Origin: Mariniphaga sp041687255
GTDB lineage: Bacteria; Bacteroidota; Bacteroidia; Bacteroidales; Prolixibacteraceae
DNA: 64,000 nucleotides
NCBI GenBank assembly: GCA_041687255.1
Contig: JAWLCL010000011.1
Span: 62,001-126,000 of the forward strand
Reading direction: 5' to 3'
The notes below the pieces were generated by a model. The model did not search any database, had not been told where the DNA came from, and saw only the letters and a list, made by a program, of their open reading frames with translations. Below are positions 55,444-63,297 of the stretch, in pieces. Every line of letters starts with the position of its first letter. Position 1 is the first letter of the stretch. The position numbers were made by a program, and so were the translations under genes.

Positions 55444-57762
55444 ATGGAATTAAATTTTTCGACAGTTGAGAATGCATTCTTCAGCGAATCAAAGCTGCAG
55501 GATATCTCTACACGCATGCCTTATATTACAGTGGACAGTTTTCCAAAACTTGGATTGCTCTCAGCTCTTAGCTTTCTGGAATGGGCCTGTGAAAATCCAA
55601 ATGGTGTAGTGAGTCTGCCTACAGGAAAAACAGCTCAATATTTCCTGCAGTTTACAAATCTGGTTCTTAATGAATGGGATACAGTTAAGGGAGTTGAATT
55701 AAGGCAGAAATATGGTCTTACAGGCTCCAGGCCTTCACTAAATGAGCTGCAGCTGGTACAAATGGGCGATTTCTATCCCATCAGTTCTTCACAGCACAAC
55801 AGTCTTTATAATTTTATTCTTAAAAACTATATTGAAAAGCTTGGATTTAATATTCACAAGGCGCTACTTATCAATTCCGATAAGATTGAACTGGCTGATG
55901 GTAAGCATTTCAGTGAAGTATTTCCTGATTTTCAGATTGATTTAAGCCTGCGCTACCGGGAAGCTAAAAACCGGCAGGAACAAATTCAGCAACAATCGAT
56001 TTTTAAAATCGATCAGTGGTGTACCGATTATGAAAACAGGATACGCGATAAGGGAGGTATTGGATTTTTTATGGGGGGCATAGGGCCTGATGGACATATT
56101 GCTTTTAATACCAGGGGATCTGACCATTTCTCTTCCACCCGCCTTACCCGGACTAATTTTGAAACCCAGGCAGTCACTGCCACTGATTTAGGTGGGATTG
56201 AAGTATCGCGAAGACGCCTGGTAATTACAATAGGTCTTGGTACAATAGGTTTTAACCCCAACAATAAAGCCATAATTTATGCAGCCGGTGAAGCCATCGC
56301 CGATACCATCAAGCATTCGATTGAAAGTGAACCAACAGTTGTATATCCCGCTACATCACTTAACCGACTGAAAAACAGCCGCTTTTACCTTACAGAAGGC
56401 GCATCAGTTAGCCTTGAAGATGCTGTTGACAATTTTTACAGTGAGGGACCATGGACACATAAAAAAACTGAACGGGCTGTTATCGAGCTCTGTAAGAAAA
56501 TAAACAAATTCGGAGGTAAACTTACCTTGAACGATTTGAAAGAGGATAAATACTGCAGCCGTATACCCGGATTGAACGAGAATACGGTTCAGTCGGTATT
56601 AGATTCCATACTGATGAAACTGGAAAGGGGAATGCAACGGGAAACAAATCAGATTTATTACCATACCGGTCCTCATCACGATGACATCATGCTGGGGATT
56701 ATGCCTCTTACAAACCGTCAGTCGCGCGAAGCTTCCAATGAGCTGCATTTTTCGGTTTTAACTTCCGGATACACTGCTGTTACCAACAGTTTTCTGTTCA
56801 GTTTGTTACAGGATACTAAAGACCTGATAAATAACGGACATATACAAATGCTTGATTATCCCGACTTTTTTGAAAGCGGTTATAAGTACAAATGGGATAA
56901 GGATATTTATCACTATCTTGATAACATTGCGGCACAAAATCCCGAAGAAAAGCGGCGTGGGGTATGTCACCGTTTGATTCGTGCACTGGTTTCAATCTGG
57001 GAAGTTGAAAACAAAAGTACCCTGCTCGAAGTTATTGATGAAGTACTGTCGATTATGGAGAACAGTTACAGTGGCAGCGTTAACCCGCATAAGGTGCAGA
57101 AATTGAAGGGAATGATCCGCGAGTTCGAAGAAGAGTTGGTGTGGGCACATTATGGAATCATGGTCCGGAATGTTCATCATCTGAGGCTGGGCTTTTATCA
57201 GGATAATGTAATGGGGGCTAAGCCTGATATGGAAAAGGATGTTTATCCCATACTCCAGGATTTTAGAAAGTATAAACCAACGGTGATAAGCCTGGCCATG
57301 GATCCCCAGGGAAGCGGCCCCGATACGCATTATAAGGTGTTGCAGGCAATAGCCCGGGCAGTGGAAGAGTGGGATAAGGAGGAAGACCTGAGCAATCTGC
57401 GAATTGTAGGTTACCGGAATGTATGGTTTAAATATAATCCCTGGGATGTGGAAGTTATTGTGCCTGTTTCGCTGAATGCGCTCGCTACACTGAACAAGTC
57501 GTTTGCTGAATGCTATGTGACACAGGTTAATGCCTCATTCCCCAGCTATCAGCACGATGGAATGTTTAGCGAACTTACTCAGCGAAACTGGTTTGAACAG
57601 CATAAACAAATCCAGTTTTTACTGGGTAAAAACTTTTTTTATGAAAATAATTCCCCACTACTCCGGGCAACTCATGGCATGGTTTACCTGCGTGAACTGA
57701 ACGTTCAGCAATTCCTGGAGGAAGCTTCAAGATTGGGGAAGTCGATGGAAGGAATTTTATAA
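55444..57762 (+). CDS. NagB-like domain fused to LmbE/PIG-L-like deacetylase
   Basis: Product of 772 residues. Residues about 1-350 are a glucosamine-6-phosphate isomerase/deaminase fold (SLPTGKTAQYF, GGIGFFMGGIGPDGHIAF with Asp216 and His218). Residues about 400-690 are PIG-L/LmbE-like with the metal motif PHHDDIMLG (about 410-418) and the LAMDPQGSGPDTH segment. A similar fusion is known in Bacteroides, where it is called a putative deaminase-like protein. The NagB half looks weakened: the Asp72 region reads QMGDFYP and the Glu148 position is Thr223. The PIG-L half may N-deacetylate the substrate. Confidence 0.84.
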   Translation: MELNFSTVENAFFSESKLQDISTRMPYITVDSFPKLGLLSALSFLEWACENPNGVVSLPTGKTAQYFLQFTNLVLNEWDTVKGVELRQKYGLTGSRPSLNELQLVQMGDFYPISSSQHNSLYNFILKNYIEKLGFNIHKALLINSDKIELADGKHFSEVFPDFQIDLSLRYREAKNRQEQIQQQSIFKIDQWCTDYENRIRDKGGIGFFMGGIGPDGHIAFNTRGSDHFSSTRLTRTNFETQAVTATDLGGIEVSRRRLVITIGLGTIGFNPNNKAIIYAAGEAIADTIKHSIESEPTVVYPATSLNRLKNSRFYLTEGASVSLEDAVDNFYSEGPWTHKKTERAVIELCKKINKFGGKLTLNDLKEDKYCSRIPGLNENTVQSVLDSILMKLERGMQRETNQIYYHTGPHHDDIMLGIMPLTNRQSREASNELHFSVLTSGYTAVTNSFLFSLLQDTKDLINNGHIQMLDYPDFFESGYKYKWDKDIYHYLDNIAAQNPEEKRRGVCHRLIRALVSIWEVENKSTLLEVIDEVLSIMENSYSGSVNPHKVQKLKGMIREFEEELVWAHYGIMVRNVHHLRLGFYQDNVMGAKPDMEKDVYPILQDFRKYKPTVISLAMDPQGSGPDTHYKVLQAIARAVEEWDKEEDLSNLRIVGYRNVWFKYNPWDVEVIVPVSLNALATLNKSFAECYVTQVNASFPSYQHDGMFSELTQRNWFEQHKQIQFLLGKNFFYENNSPLLRATHGMVYLRELNVQQFLEEASRLGKSMEGIL

Positions 57763-57778
57763 CTTAAAACGAATCGTT

Positions 57779-58558
57779 ATGGAACTGGTAATTTACAAAT
57801 CGTACGAAGAGGTGAGTCGCTGGACCGCCCGTCATATTGTTGATGCAATAAATAATTTTAATCCTTCAAAGAGCAGGCCTTTTGTGCTGGGGTTGCCAAC
57901 AGGATCGTCGCCCGAAGGTACTTATCGTGAGCTGGTTAATCTGCACCGGGAGGGAGAGGTATCTTTTGAACATGTGGTGACTTTTAATATGGACGAATAT
58001 GTGGGGCTGCCTGAAGAACATCCTCAAAGTTACCACTCATTTATGAATTCACATTTGTTCGATCGTATCGATATAAGAAGAGAAAACATCCATATACCCA
58101 ATGGCAATGCTGCCGGACTAGAGAAGGAGTGCCAGGACTATGAAGAAAAGATAAAGGAATACGGCGGCATCGAACTGTTTTTGGGTGGAATGGGAGCCGA
58201 CGGACACATCGCATTCAATGTGCCGGGTTCTTCGCTGAGTTCACGAACACGGGTAGTGAATTTAAATTTTGAAACTGTGCTGTCCAATTCAAGGTTCTTC
58301 GATAATAATTTGGAAAAAGTACCAAGGAAAGCCATTACTGTTGGGGTGCAAACAGTTTTCGATGCACGTGAAGTTGTGATAATCGTGAATGGATATAAAA
58401 AAGCCAGGGCCCTTAAAAGAGTAGTGGAAGGAGGCATCAGCCATATGTGGACTTTGTCGGCGCTTCAGATGCATCCGCATGCTGTAATTGTTTGCGATGA
58501 GGAAGCAACAATGGAGTTGAAAGTCGGTACCGTGAAATATTTTTCAAACAACAGGTAG
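57779..58558 (+). CDS. nagB: Glucosamine-6-phosphate deaminase, Glu148 replaced by Val
   Basis: Product of 259 residues that can be numbered exactly as E. coli NagB. Asp72 and Glu73 (NMDEYVGL), Asp141 and His143 (ADGHIAFN) are kept, and the C-terminal half is typical (RKAITVGVQT, MWTLSALQMHP). Residue 148, a catalytic Glu in the family, is Val here (GTG at 58220-58222; FNVPGSS against FNEPGSS). The enzyme would convert GlcN6P to fructose 6-phosphate and ammonia; activity may be reduced or altered. It follows the fusion gene by 16 bases. Confidence 0.88.
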   Translation: MELVIYKSYEEVSRWTARHIVDAINNFNPSKSRPFVLGLPTGSSPEGTYRELVNLHREGEVSFEHVVTFNMDEYVGLPEEHPQSYHSFMNSHLFDRIDIRRENIHIPNGNAAGLEKECQDYEEKIKEYGGIELFLGGMGADGHIAFNVPGSSLSSRTRVVNLNFETVLSNSRFFDNNLEKVPRKAITVGVQTVFDAREVVIIVNGYKKARALKRVVEGGISHMWTLSALQMHPHAVIVCDEEATMELKVGTVKYFSNNR

Positions 58559-58561
58559 AGC

Positions 58562-58753
58562 TTATTTTTGCTGCCCGCCCATGGGTTTTTTTGCCCTTAC
58601 AACCACTTCTTCCCCGCAGGACGGGCAGTAATATATCTCACATCCGGTACATGCAAAGCAATTGCTGCAAACCCTGTCGGTATCAAGGTTCGAAAAACCA
58701 AAACCACAGGCCGGGCAGATGAAATGCTTTTCTTTTTTACCTTTTCCCAGCAC
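58562..58753 (-). CDS. Small double zinc-ribbon protein
   Basis: Product of 63 residues with four CxxC pairs (CPAC, CSNC, CTGC, CPSC), enough for two zinc ribbons, and little else. It overlaps the permease gene by one base, so it is read with the zinc transporter. A zinc store, sensor or adaptor for the importer is possible. The gene is convergent with nagB, 3 bases from it. Confidence 0.75.
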   Translation of the reverse strand: MLGKGKKEKHFICPACGFGFSNLDTDRVCSNCFACTGCEIYYCPSCGEEVVVRAKKPMGGQQK

Positions 58754-59562
58754 TAGAACACTATTTTATAAAGTTTGAGCAGGCCAAATATGATGACCAG
58801 CGTGAAAATGATGGTTGCACCTGAAGGTATATCCATGAAGTAAGAGACAAACAGTCCGACAAGAGTTCCTATAAATGCAATAACTGATGACAGAATCAGC
58901 AATTTTTTAAAATTATTGGTGAAAAGATTGGCAGCTGCCTGTGGAATTGTCAAAAGCGACAGGATAAGAATTATACCAACCACCCGTATGTTTAACACTA
59001 CGGTTAATGCTACCAGTGTAATGGTGAGATAGTTAAACAGGTTTACGGGTAGACCTGCCGCGCGGGCAAATTCTTCATCAAATGCAATGTAAAGGATTTT
59101 CCGGAAGAAAAGCAGAAATGTCAGAACCACAACCACATTCAATATAAACATCCACCACAGTTCAGCAATGCTTACAGTGAGGATGTTACCGAACAAATAA
59201 CTCATCAGGTTTGGCGTATATCCCGGTGTCATCCATACGAAAATTATTCCCAGGGCCATACCCAACGACCAGAAAATGGCAATGGATGAATCCTCGCGAA
59301 CCCGGGCTACTTTTGTAAAGAATTGAATGCCAAGCGCCGAACCCACTGCAAATGCCACCGCTCCCAAAAGTGGATTAAAACCAAGGAGAAAGGCCAGTCC
59401 TATGCCCCCAAATGAGGCGTGGGTTATCCCTCCGCTGATAAACACAATACGCCGCGATACAATGTAACTTCCCACGATTCCGCATGAGATGCTGGCAAAT
59501 ACGGCTGCAAGAAAAGCTTTTTGAAAAAAATCGTAGGAAAACAGATCAATAAAGTCGTTCAT
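58753..59562 (-). CDS. znuB: Zinc/manganese ABC transporter permease
   Basis: Product of 269 residues with about eight helices. IVSRRIVFISGGITHASFGGIG is the family's N-terminal motif and AAGLPVNLFNYLTITLVALT lies near the coupling loop. It forms the membrane channel of a metal importer with the ATPase and binding protein encoded just upstream. Zinc is inferred from the binding protein and the ribbon gene. Confidence 0.88.
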   Translation of the reverse strand: MNDFIDLFSYDFFQKAFLAAVFASISCGIVGSYIVSRRIVFISGGITHASFGGIGLAFLLGFNPLLGAVAFAVGSALGIQFFTKVARVREDSSIAIFWSLGMALGIIFVWMTPGYTPNLMSYLFGNILTVSIAELWWMFILNVVVVLTFLLFFRKILYIAFDEEFARAAGLPVNLFNYLTITLVALTVVLNIRVVGIILILSLLTIPQAAANLFTNNFKKLLILSSVIAFIGTLVGLFVSYFMDIPSGATIIFTLVIIFGLLKLYKIVF

Positions 59563-59563
59563 T

Positions 59564-60310
59564 TCAATGATGTCGTTTTAATACGGTATGAGGAATTTCG
59601 CCATGGGAAATCAATTTAATGGGGCAGTTGTATCCATTCAATTGTTCCTGGGTAATCATATTGTCAGGATGGTAATGCAGTTCGCCATTTACACAGGCAA
59701 TTGTTTTTACGTAGCTCGATATGGTACCCATATCATGCGATACAAGAACAATTGCCATGTGCTGGTTCAGTTGCCTGAGCTTTTCATACAATTCTCCTTC
59801 AAACCTGTTGTCAACAAAGGTGTCGGGTTCATCAAGCAGAAGTATTTTGGGATCACTCAGCAAAGCCCGGCATAAAAATACCCGCTGCATTTGTCCGCCC
59901 GACAATTCCCCAATGGCTTTGTTTCTGATATGGTCTACTCCCATCTCTTTCAACAGATGTTCAGCACGGTGTTTGATTTCAGCAGCATCCTGCTTTACCT
60001 TGCTGGCCATTAATGATCCTGAACGTACAACTTCATAAACTGTAATTGGAAAACTGCGATCGATATGTCTCACCTGCGGCAAATAGCCGATAGGTTTCTT
60101 TCGCTTGCTGATGTCGTGGCGGAACATGATTTTCCCCTTCATTGGAGCCAGCAAGCCTAAAATTACCTTGAGTAAGGTGGTTTTACCCCCGCCATTAGGG
60201 CCTATCACTCCCAGGAAATCGTTTTCAAATATTTCCAGGTTAACATCCCATAATACAGGAGTTTTATCGTAACCTGCCGAAAGGTTTTCTATTTTTAAAA
60301 GTGCATCCAT
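59564..60310 (-). CDS. znuC: Zinc/manganese ABC transporter ATPase
   Basis: Product of 248 residues. Walker A is GPNGGGKTTLLK, the signature is LSGGQMQR, Walker B is ILLLDEPDTF, and the switch His is in LVSHDMGTI. It powers the importer. It overlaps the binding-protein gene by one base and leaves one base before znuB. Confidence 0.9.
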   Translation of the reverse strand: MDALLKIENLSAGYDKTPVLWDVNLEIFENDFLGVIGPNGGGKTTLLKVILGLLAPMKGKIMFRHDISKRKKPIGYLPQVRHIDRSFPITVYEVVRSGSLMASKVKQDAAEIKHRAEHLLKEMGVDHIRNKAIGELSGGQMQRVFLCRALLSDPKILLLDEPDTFVDNRFEGELYEKLRQLNQHMAIVLVSHDMGTISSYVKTIACVNGELHYHPDNMITQEQLNGYNCPIKLISHGEIPHTVLKRHH

Positions 60311-61185
60311 TAAAAGTTTTCAATAAGCAGGTGGGTAATATTTTCCAGGTTTTCTTCCCATTTCGGATTTAATGGCCATACTTCCACTACTTCCCCGTCG
60401 ATTTCTTCTGCAAAAACACGGGCATGTTCACGGTCGAACTCACTTTGTATATAAACCACGTCTATGTTTTCACTTCTTGCCAGTTCCACCATCTTTGCCA
60501 TGTGCTGTGCCGTTGGCTCCTTTCCTCCCGACTCAAGAGGGTATTGTACCAGGTTGTAGTCCCGTGCAAAATACGACAAGCTCGGGTGAAATGTAACGAA
60601 TGGTTTTCCCTCGTAATCTTTTAATGCAGCTCTGATTTCTGCATCCAGCCGGTCGATCTCCTTAACAAACTCCTGGTAATTCGCCCTGTATTCATCACTC
60701 TTTTCAGGATTCACTTCTGAAAGCACACTGGTCATCTCTTCCGACATTTGTTTTACCAGTCGTGGTGACATCCAGATGTGGGGATCGACACCTTCTATAT
60801 GAACATGATCGCCGTGTTGAACTTCTTCACCAACTATCAGGTCAAGCCCCTCAGCGAGGTTTACTACCCTCATGTCACTGTTAATTTGTTCAATCTTCTC
60901 GCGCCACGACAGTTCAAAACCAATATAACCCATCCGGAACCATACCTGGGAACGCGATATCTCTTTTAATTGCGAAGGCAGTAATGAATACGATTCAGGG
61001 CTTGCTCCATGAGGTACCAGTACCTGAACTTTAAAATCATCGCCTGCAATTTTTTCAATAAATGTTTTCTGCGGAAGAATACTTACTGTAACAACAGGTT
61101 TCTCCTGATCTTCCGATTGTTTGTTGTTGGACGTGCATGAAAACAGAACAATAACAACAGTAATTAACAACAGAGCCTTCTTCAT
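60310..61185 (-). CDS. znuA: Zinc-binding lipoprotein of an ABC importer
   Basis: Product of 291 residues with a lipoprotein signal (LFSCTSN). Cluster A-I metal ligands are His in VPHGASPESYS, His in DPHIWMSP, His in FHPSLSYF and an acidic residue in IQSEFDREH. A short His-rich loop (HGDHVHIEG) just before the second ligand is typical of zinc carriers. It captures the metal in the periplasm and hands it to ZnuB. Confidence 0.88.
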   Translation of the reverse strand: MKKALLLITVVIVLFSCTSNNKQSEDQEKPVVTVSILPQKTFIEKIAGDDFKVQVLVPHGASPESYSLLPSQLKEISRSQVWFRMGYIGFELSWREKIEQINSDMRVVNLAEGLDLIVGEEVQHGDHVHIEGVDPHIWMSPRLVKQMSEEMTSVLSEVNPEKSDEYRANYQEFVKEIDRLDAEIRAALKDYEGKPFVTFHPSLSYFARDYNLVQYPLESGGKEPTAQHMAKMVELARSENIDVVYIQSEFDREHARVFAEEIDGEVVEVWPLNPKWEENLENITHLLIENF

Positions 61186-61243
61186 TTTTTGTGTTTTTTA
61201 TTTCTTTAATAGTCGCCTTTCATTATGCAGTTTTAGCCAGACA

Positions 61244-61260
61244 ATGAAAAAGATTTTCAT
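61244..61260. promoter_or_regulatory. Palindrome before znuA, possible Zur-type operator
   Basis: ATGAAAA-AGA-TTTTCAT, a perfect 7-3-7 dyad ending 59 bases upstream of the znuA start. Its position and size fit a Fur/Zur family site. The consensus for this group is not known to me. Confidence 0.3.
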
Positions 61261-61288
61261 ATTATGCCACAAAATTAAACTTATAGTT

Positions 61289-61558
61289 TCAATTTTTATA
61301 CTTTTTTATCTTTTTTGGTGGAACCGGATCGTATCCATGAGTTCCCCAGGGATGACATTTTAGTATTCGGCGGGTAGCCAGCCAGAATCCTTTGAACGGA
61401 CCGTGTATTTTTAAAGCCTGCACGGCATATGTAGAACAGGAGGGACTATGACGACAAGTTGCAGGTGTTAACGGTGAAACGGCATATTTGTAAAAATATA
61501 CCGGCACCAGTAATATCCAGCTTAACCCTTTTTTTATGTATTTCCAAACTTTTTTCAT
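61289..61558 (-). CDS. yidD: Membrane protein insertion efficiency factor YidD
   Basis: Product of 89 residues. It has an amphipathic N-terminus and the YidD pattern YKYAVSPLTPATCRHSPSCS followed by HGPFKGFWLATRRILKCHPW. YidD helps YidC-dependent insertion at the inner membrane. Here it is not beside yidC or rnpA. Confidence 0.93.
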   Translation of the reverse strand: MKKVWKYIKKGLSWILLVPVYFYKYAVSPLTPATCRHSPSCSTYAVQALKIHGPFKGFWLATRRILKCHPWGTHGYDPVPPKKIKKYKN

Positions 61559-61875
61559 CTTTCTGCTGATTTCTTTCCTTTAAAAGAAGCTGTTGAAAAT
61601 TCATTTTATTGTGTTTATCATCTCTTTCCGGTGCCAAAATTCATTTAATAACGAAAAGAATTGATGAAAATTTTTAAATTTGCCTTTCCAGATTTATAAT
61701 TATTTAAAAACTATTATATCAACAAAAACCTGGTAAGATGGAACAAAGAAATAACAATTTTAAAGACAAACCGATAGGATTTGGTAACCAAATTAATTTT
61801 TGTTATTCCGCAATCCCTTTTAAGCATCAGTAGTTCTTATAAAATAAGTAAAAAATCAATTAAAAATTAAATTAT
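61559..61875. other. Divergent intergenic region
   Basis: 317 bases. A 31-codon ORF (61738-61833, MEQRNNNFKDKPIGFGNQIN) precedes the ROK kinase; it could be a leader peptide but has no supporting features. The promoters of yidD and the kinase must lie here. Confidence 0.4.
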
Positions 61876-62856
61876 ATGATTAAAAGAGTTGCAATAGGAG
61901 TGGATATAGGTGGGACTAACACTGCAATTGGAGTTGTTGACCCTGAGGGGAACGTGATGGTAAAGGATAATATCCCAACTCCTTCTCATGGCGATATAAA
62001 TCGCTACATTTCAGATTTGGCAGCGGCCATCAATGAGGTTATCAAGTCGGTGAAACTTTTAAACAAGGATTTGGAGATTCTTGGAATAGGAATCGGAGCT
62101 CCAAACGGCAATTATTACAGCGGAACAATTGAATATGCGCCAAACCTATCGTTTAAGGGAGTGGTTCACTTGGTGGAATTGCTTAGGAATCATTTTCCTA
62201 AAATGGAAGCGCTTGCATTAACCAATGATGCAAATGCTGCAGCCATAGGTGAGATGATTTATGGCGGTGCAAAGGACATGAAAAATTTCGTAATGTTTAC
62301 TCTCGGTACCGGTGTTGGAAGCGGGATTATTGTAAACGGAGACCTGGTTTACGGGCACGACGGATTTGCCGGAGAATGTGGCCATACCACCCTGGTTCCC
62401 GGAGGGCGCAGGTGTGGATGTGGTGCACTGGGACACCTCGAAGCTTATTGTTCGGCGCCGGGAATGAAACGCACTGCTTTTGAACTCATGGTTCAATACA
62501 ACGCGGTCGACAGTGCGCTGGCCAATTATTCGTACAACGAACTCGATTCGAAAATGATTTATGATGCAGCTGTAAAGGGCGACAAAATTGCGCTTGAAGT
62601 TTTTGAAAAAACAGGTGCATGGCTTGGGCAAGGGCTTGCCGACACCGTTCACCACCTGAGCCCTGAAGCCGTATTCCTCTTTGGTGGGCCAACCGCCGCC
62701 GGCGATTTCATTTTCAAACCAACTAAGGAGCATATGGAAAATCATTTACTCCCCATCTTTAAAGATAAAATCAAAATTCTTCCCTCAAAACTGAAACCCG
62801 GCGATGCTGCAATTGTTGGAGCAAGCGCACTGGTGTGGAAAGAACTGGAAAAGTAA
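61876..62856 (+). CDS. ROK family sugar kinase (glucokinase-like)
   Basis: Product of 326 residues. ATP site GVDIGGTNTAIG, catalytic Asp in LTNDANAAAIGE, sugar-binding FAGECGHTTL and the zinc motif CGCGALGHLE are all intact, unlike in the ROK regulator at 54197. It likely phosphorylates glucose or an amino sugar. A strong terminator follows. Confidence 0.88.
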   Translation: MIKRVAIGVDIGGTNTAIGVVDPEGNVMVKDNIPTPSHGDINRYISDLAAAINEVIKSVKLLNKDLEILGIGIGAPNGNYYSGTIEYAPNLSFKGVVHLVELLRNHFPKMEALALTNDANAAAIGEMIYGGAKDMKNFVMFTLGTGVGSGIIVNGDLVYGHDGFAGECGHTTLVPGGRRCGCGALGHLEAYCSAPGMKRTAFELMVQYNAVDSALANYSYNELDSKMIYDAAVKGDKIALEVFEKTGAWLGQGLADTVHHLSPEAVFLFGGPTAAGDFIFKPTKEHMENHLLPIFKDKIKILPSKLKPGDAAIVGASALVWKELEK

Positions 62857-62876
62857 TTCAACTAAAATAATTGATT

Positions 62877-62906
62877 AAAAGCCGTCGCAGCCGACGGCTT
62901 TTTTTT
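62877..62906 (+). terminator. Rho-independent terminator
   Basis: Stem GCCGTCG / CGACGGC with loop CAGC, extended by four A-T pairs and followed by T8. It ends the ROK kinase gene. Confidence 0.93.
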
Positions 62907-62976
62907 GCTTTATACCGGTGTAACAATAAATTCCGGCAGCTATATATTATAGTTGTTCCTTATCTGGGTTAAACCA

Positions 62977-63087
62977 AATTCATTGTTAAGTCAATATAAA
63001 TTCAATGTTAACTCATATTAAATTCAATTATAATTGAGTTTACATTGAATTAATATTGAGTTTGTATTGAGTTTACATTGAGTTTAA
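62977..63087. repeat. 11-bp phased inverted array, copy 2
   Basis: Five 11-bp units in one orientation (62977-63031), one base, then five units in the other (63033-63087): ATTGAGTTTAC, ATTGAATTAAT, ATTGAGTTTGT, ATTGAGTTTAC, ATTGAGTTTAA. The right flank TCAGGCGAAGGTAA matches copy 1 (TTAGGAGAAGATAA) at 11 of 14 bases. There are no unit-length breaks anywhere in the 111 bp except the central base. Confidence 0.88.
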
Positions 63088-63297
63088 TCAGGCGAAGGTA
63101 ACTTCCGGGAGTCATTAAAAAATCTTTTTAGCCGGGTTTATTCGTTCCAAAAGTTTCTGACCTTACTGTTCGTGCTGGCAGACCTGTAGTACGATGTATT
63201 ATTCGGTTTAACTGAGTTGCAGACAGCAGCCATAATATTGCCAGCCAAACTTTTAAACTTTTTTTTTGTTGTCACTGAAAAGAAATAGTATTTTGAA

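Larger units (their letters stand above)
62857..63297. other. Intergenic region with terminator and array
   Basis: 441 bases holding the kinase terminator (62877-62906) and the second 11-bp array (62977-63087). No gene is seen; the remaining 210 bases lead into the peptidase. Confidence 0.6.
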
